From positions 1 to 22,321 of the IMG/VR virus record IMGVR_UViG_3300044684_000031: a DNA stretch of 22,321 nucleotides, one strand, 5' to 3'. This document shows positions 21,891 through 22,321 of this stretch, piece after piece (positions within the stretch are counted from its first letter, which is position 1; every line of letters begins with the position of its first letter). A model generated the notes under the pieces. The model made no database searches and was not told where the DNA came from. It saw only the letters and a program-made list of their open reading frames with translations. This DNA is from a virus. The translations under genes were made by a program, and so were the position numbers.

Positions 21891-22321
21891 TCAGTGCTCC
21901 ATGTCGATGACGTTGGGATCGGATTCGGGAGACTGGGCAAGCCAGGCGTCGCCGTTGGCCTTGCTGATCTCGGCTCGCCGCTCGGCGGCGGTCATGCGCG
22001 GGGGTTTGGCCGGCTGCTGCATGGTCGCGAGCACGCGGTCGACATAGGCCGGCAGGAAGGCAATCGGGCCGTCCGCCTCGTCTCGGGCCTTCTTGACGGC
22101 GCGCTCCATGAGGCCGATGGACACGCCCGCCGTGATCCAGCCAGCGAAAAGCGGCCACGCCTTGCGGCGGTCGTGCACGCTCGTCGCGTCGAGTTCGACG
22201 CCGTGGCGCTCGCGGAAGTACCGCGCCCACTCCGCTGCATCTTTCGGGACGGTTTCGTCATCGCCCCCCTCGCGCGGGGTTATGCCACCAGCGATGACAG
22301 AACCTATGGTGTTAACTTCTG
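21891..22321 (-). CDS. Probable phage replication protein, C-terminal part (cut by window edge)
   Basis: The frame is open to the right edge; 142 residues are visible, so the start lies outside. A GTG at 22178 exists but the reading upstream (GGDDETVPKDAAEWARYFRE, RHGVELDATS) is good protein, so the gene is longer. The visible part has WPLFAGWITAGVSIGLMERA, VKKARDEADGPIAFLPAYVD and RVLATM, a helical C-terminal domain common in phage O-type replication initiators, which pairs with the helicase-loader-like gene next to it. A DNA-binding domain would be expected outside the window. The C-terminus is flexible. Function is inferred. Confidence 0.6.
   Translation of the reverse strand, partial: EVNTIGSVIAGGITPREGGDDETVPKDAAEWARYFRERHGVELDATSVHDRRKAWPLFAGWITAGVSIGLMERAVKKARDEADGPIAFLPAYVDRVLATMQQPAKPPRMTAAERRAEISKANGDAWLAQSPESDPNVIDMEH

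Noticed and set aside
1-22321. Integrase, repressor, attachment site, tRNA, CRISPR array or insertion sequence
   Set aside because: None was found on reading both strands, so virulent phage and prophage cannot be told apart from this window.

Overview
This window is an uninterrupted stretch of a tailed-phage (or prophage) genome, with every supported gene on the minus strand. It reads from late replication genes at the right edge to the baseplate at the left edge. The DNA is mostly 60-70% GC with strong G/C third-position bias. The gene set (DUF1073 portal, DUF2213 protease, DUF2184 capsid, DUF3383 sheath, plug, hub, spike, gp25, J) is that of a contractile-tailed myovirus. A Burkholderiales host such as Burkholderia or Paraburkholderia is the best guess from composition and protein style, but no host gene, integrase, repressor or attachment site is present to prove host or lifestyle.

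In transcription order (right to left), 22321-18866 is an early/replication segment. It holds a probable replication protein cut by the window edge, a helicase-loader-like protein, three small Cys-rich (zinc-ribbon-like) proteins with an unknown acidic protein among them, another unknown, a RusA-type Holliday-junction resolvase, a basic helical protein and a 39-residue single-pass membrane protein missing from standard ORF lists. Most junctions are 4-base ATGA overlaps, so the segment looks like one translationally coupled operon. A small beta-rich protein (18525-18788) follows, then a 106-base spacer with a weak promoter candidate.

From 18418 to 9942 lies the packaging and head module: small and large terminase, an odd Ala/Ser-rich acidic protein, portal, Mu gpF-like head protein, protease with a fused scaffold-like C-terminus, decoration-type protein, major capsid protein and a small unknown. 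From 9942 to 8011 lies the neck: DUF4054 connector, gp10-like completion protein, an unknown and a terminator. From 8007 to 1 lies the contractile tail: sheath, tube, tail assembly chaperone with an out-of-frame extension, tape measure with a built-in tail lysozyme, Dit-like protein, plug, hub, spike, gp25-like wedge and a J-like wedge protein running off the left edge. This tail resembles the compact baseplate of small myophages.

No tRNA, CRISPR array, insertion sequence, lysis cassette or tail-fibre gene was seen. There is no gene-free stretch over 300 bases; the longest is 18419-18524. The observations most worth checking are the chaperone frameshift, a beta-domain shared by the sheath and the decoration protein, the fused protease/scaffold with possible nested start and a local GC drop, the low-complexity protein between terminase and portal, and the run of zinc-ribbon microproteins.
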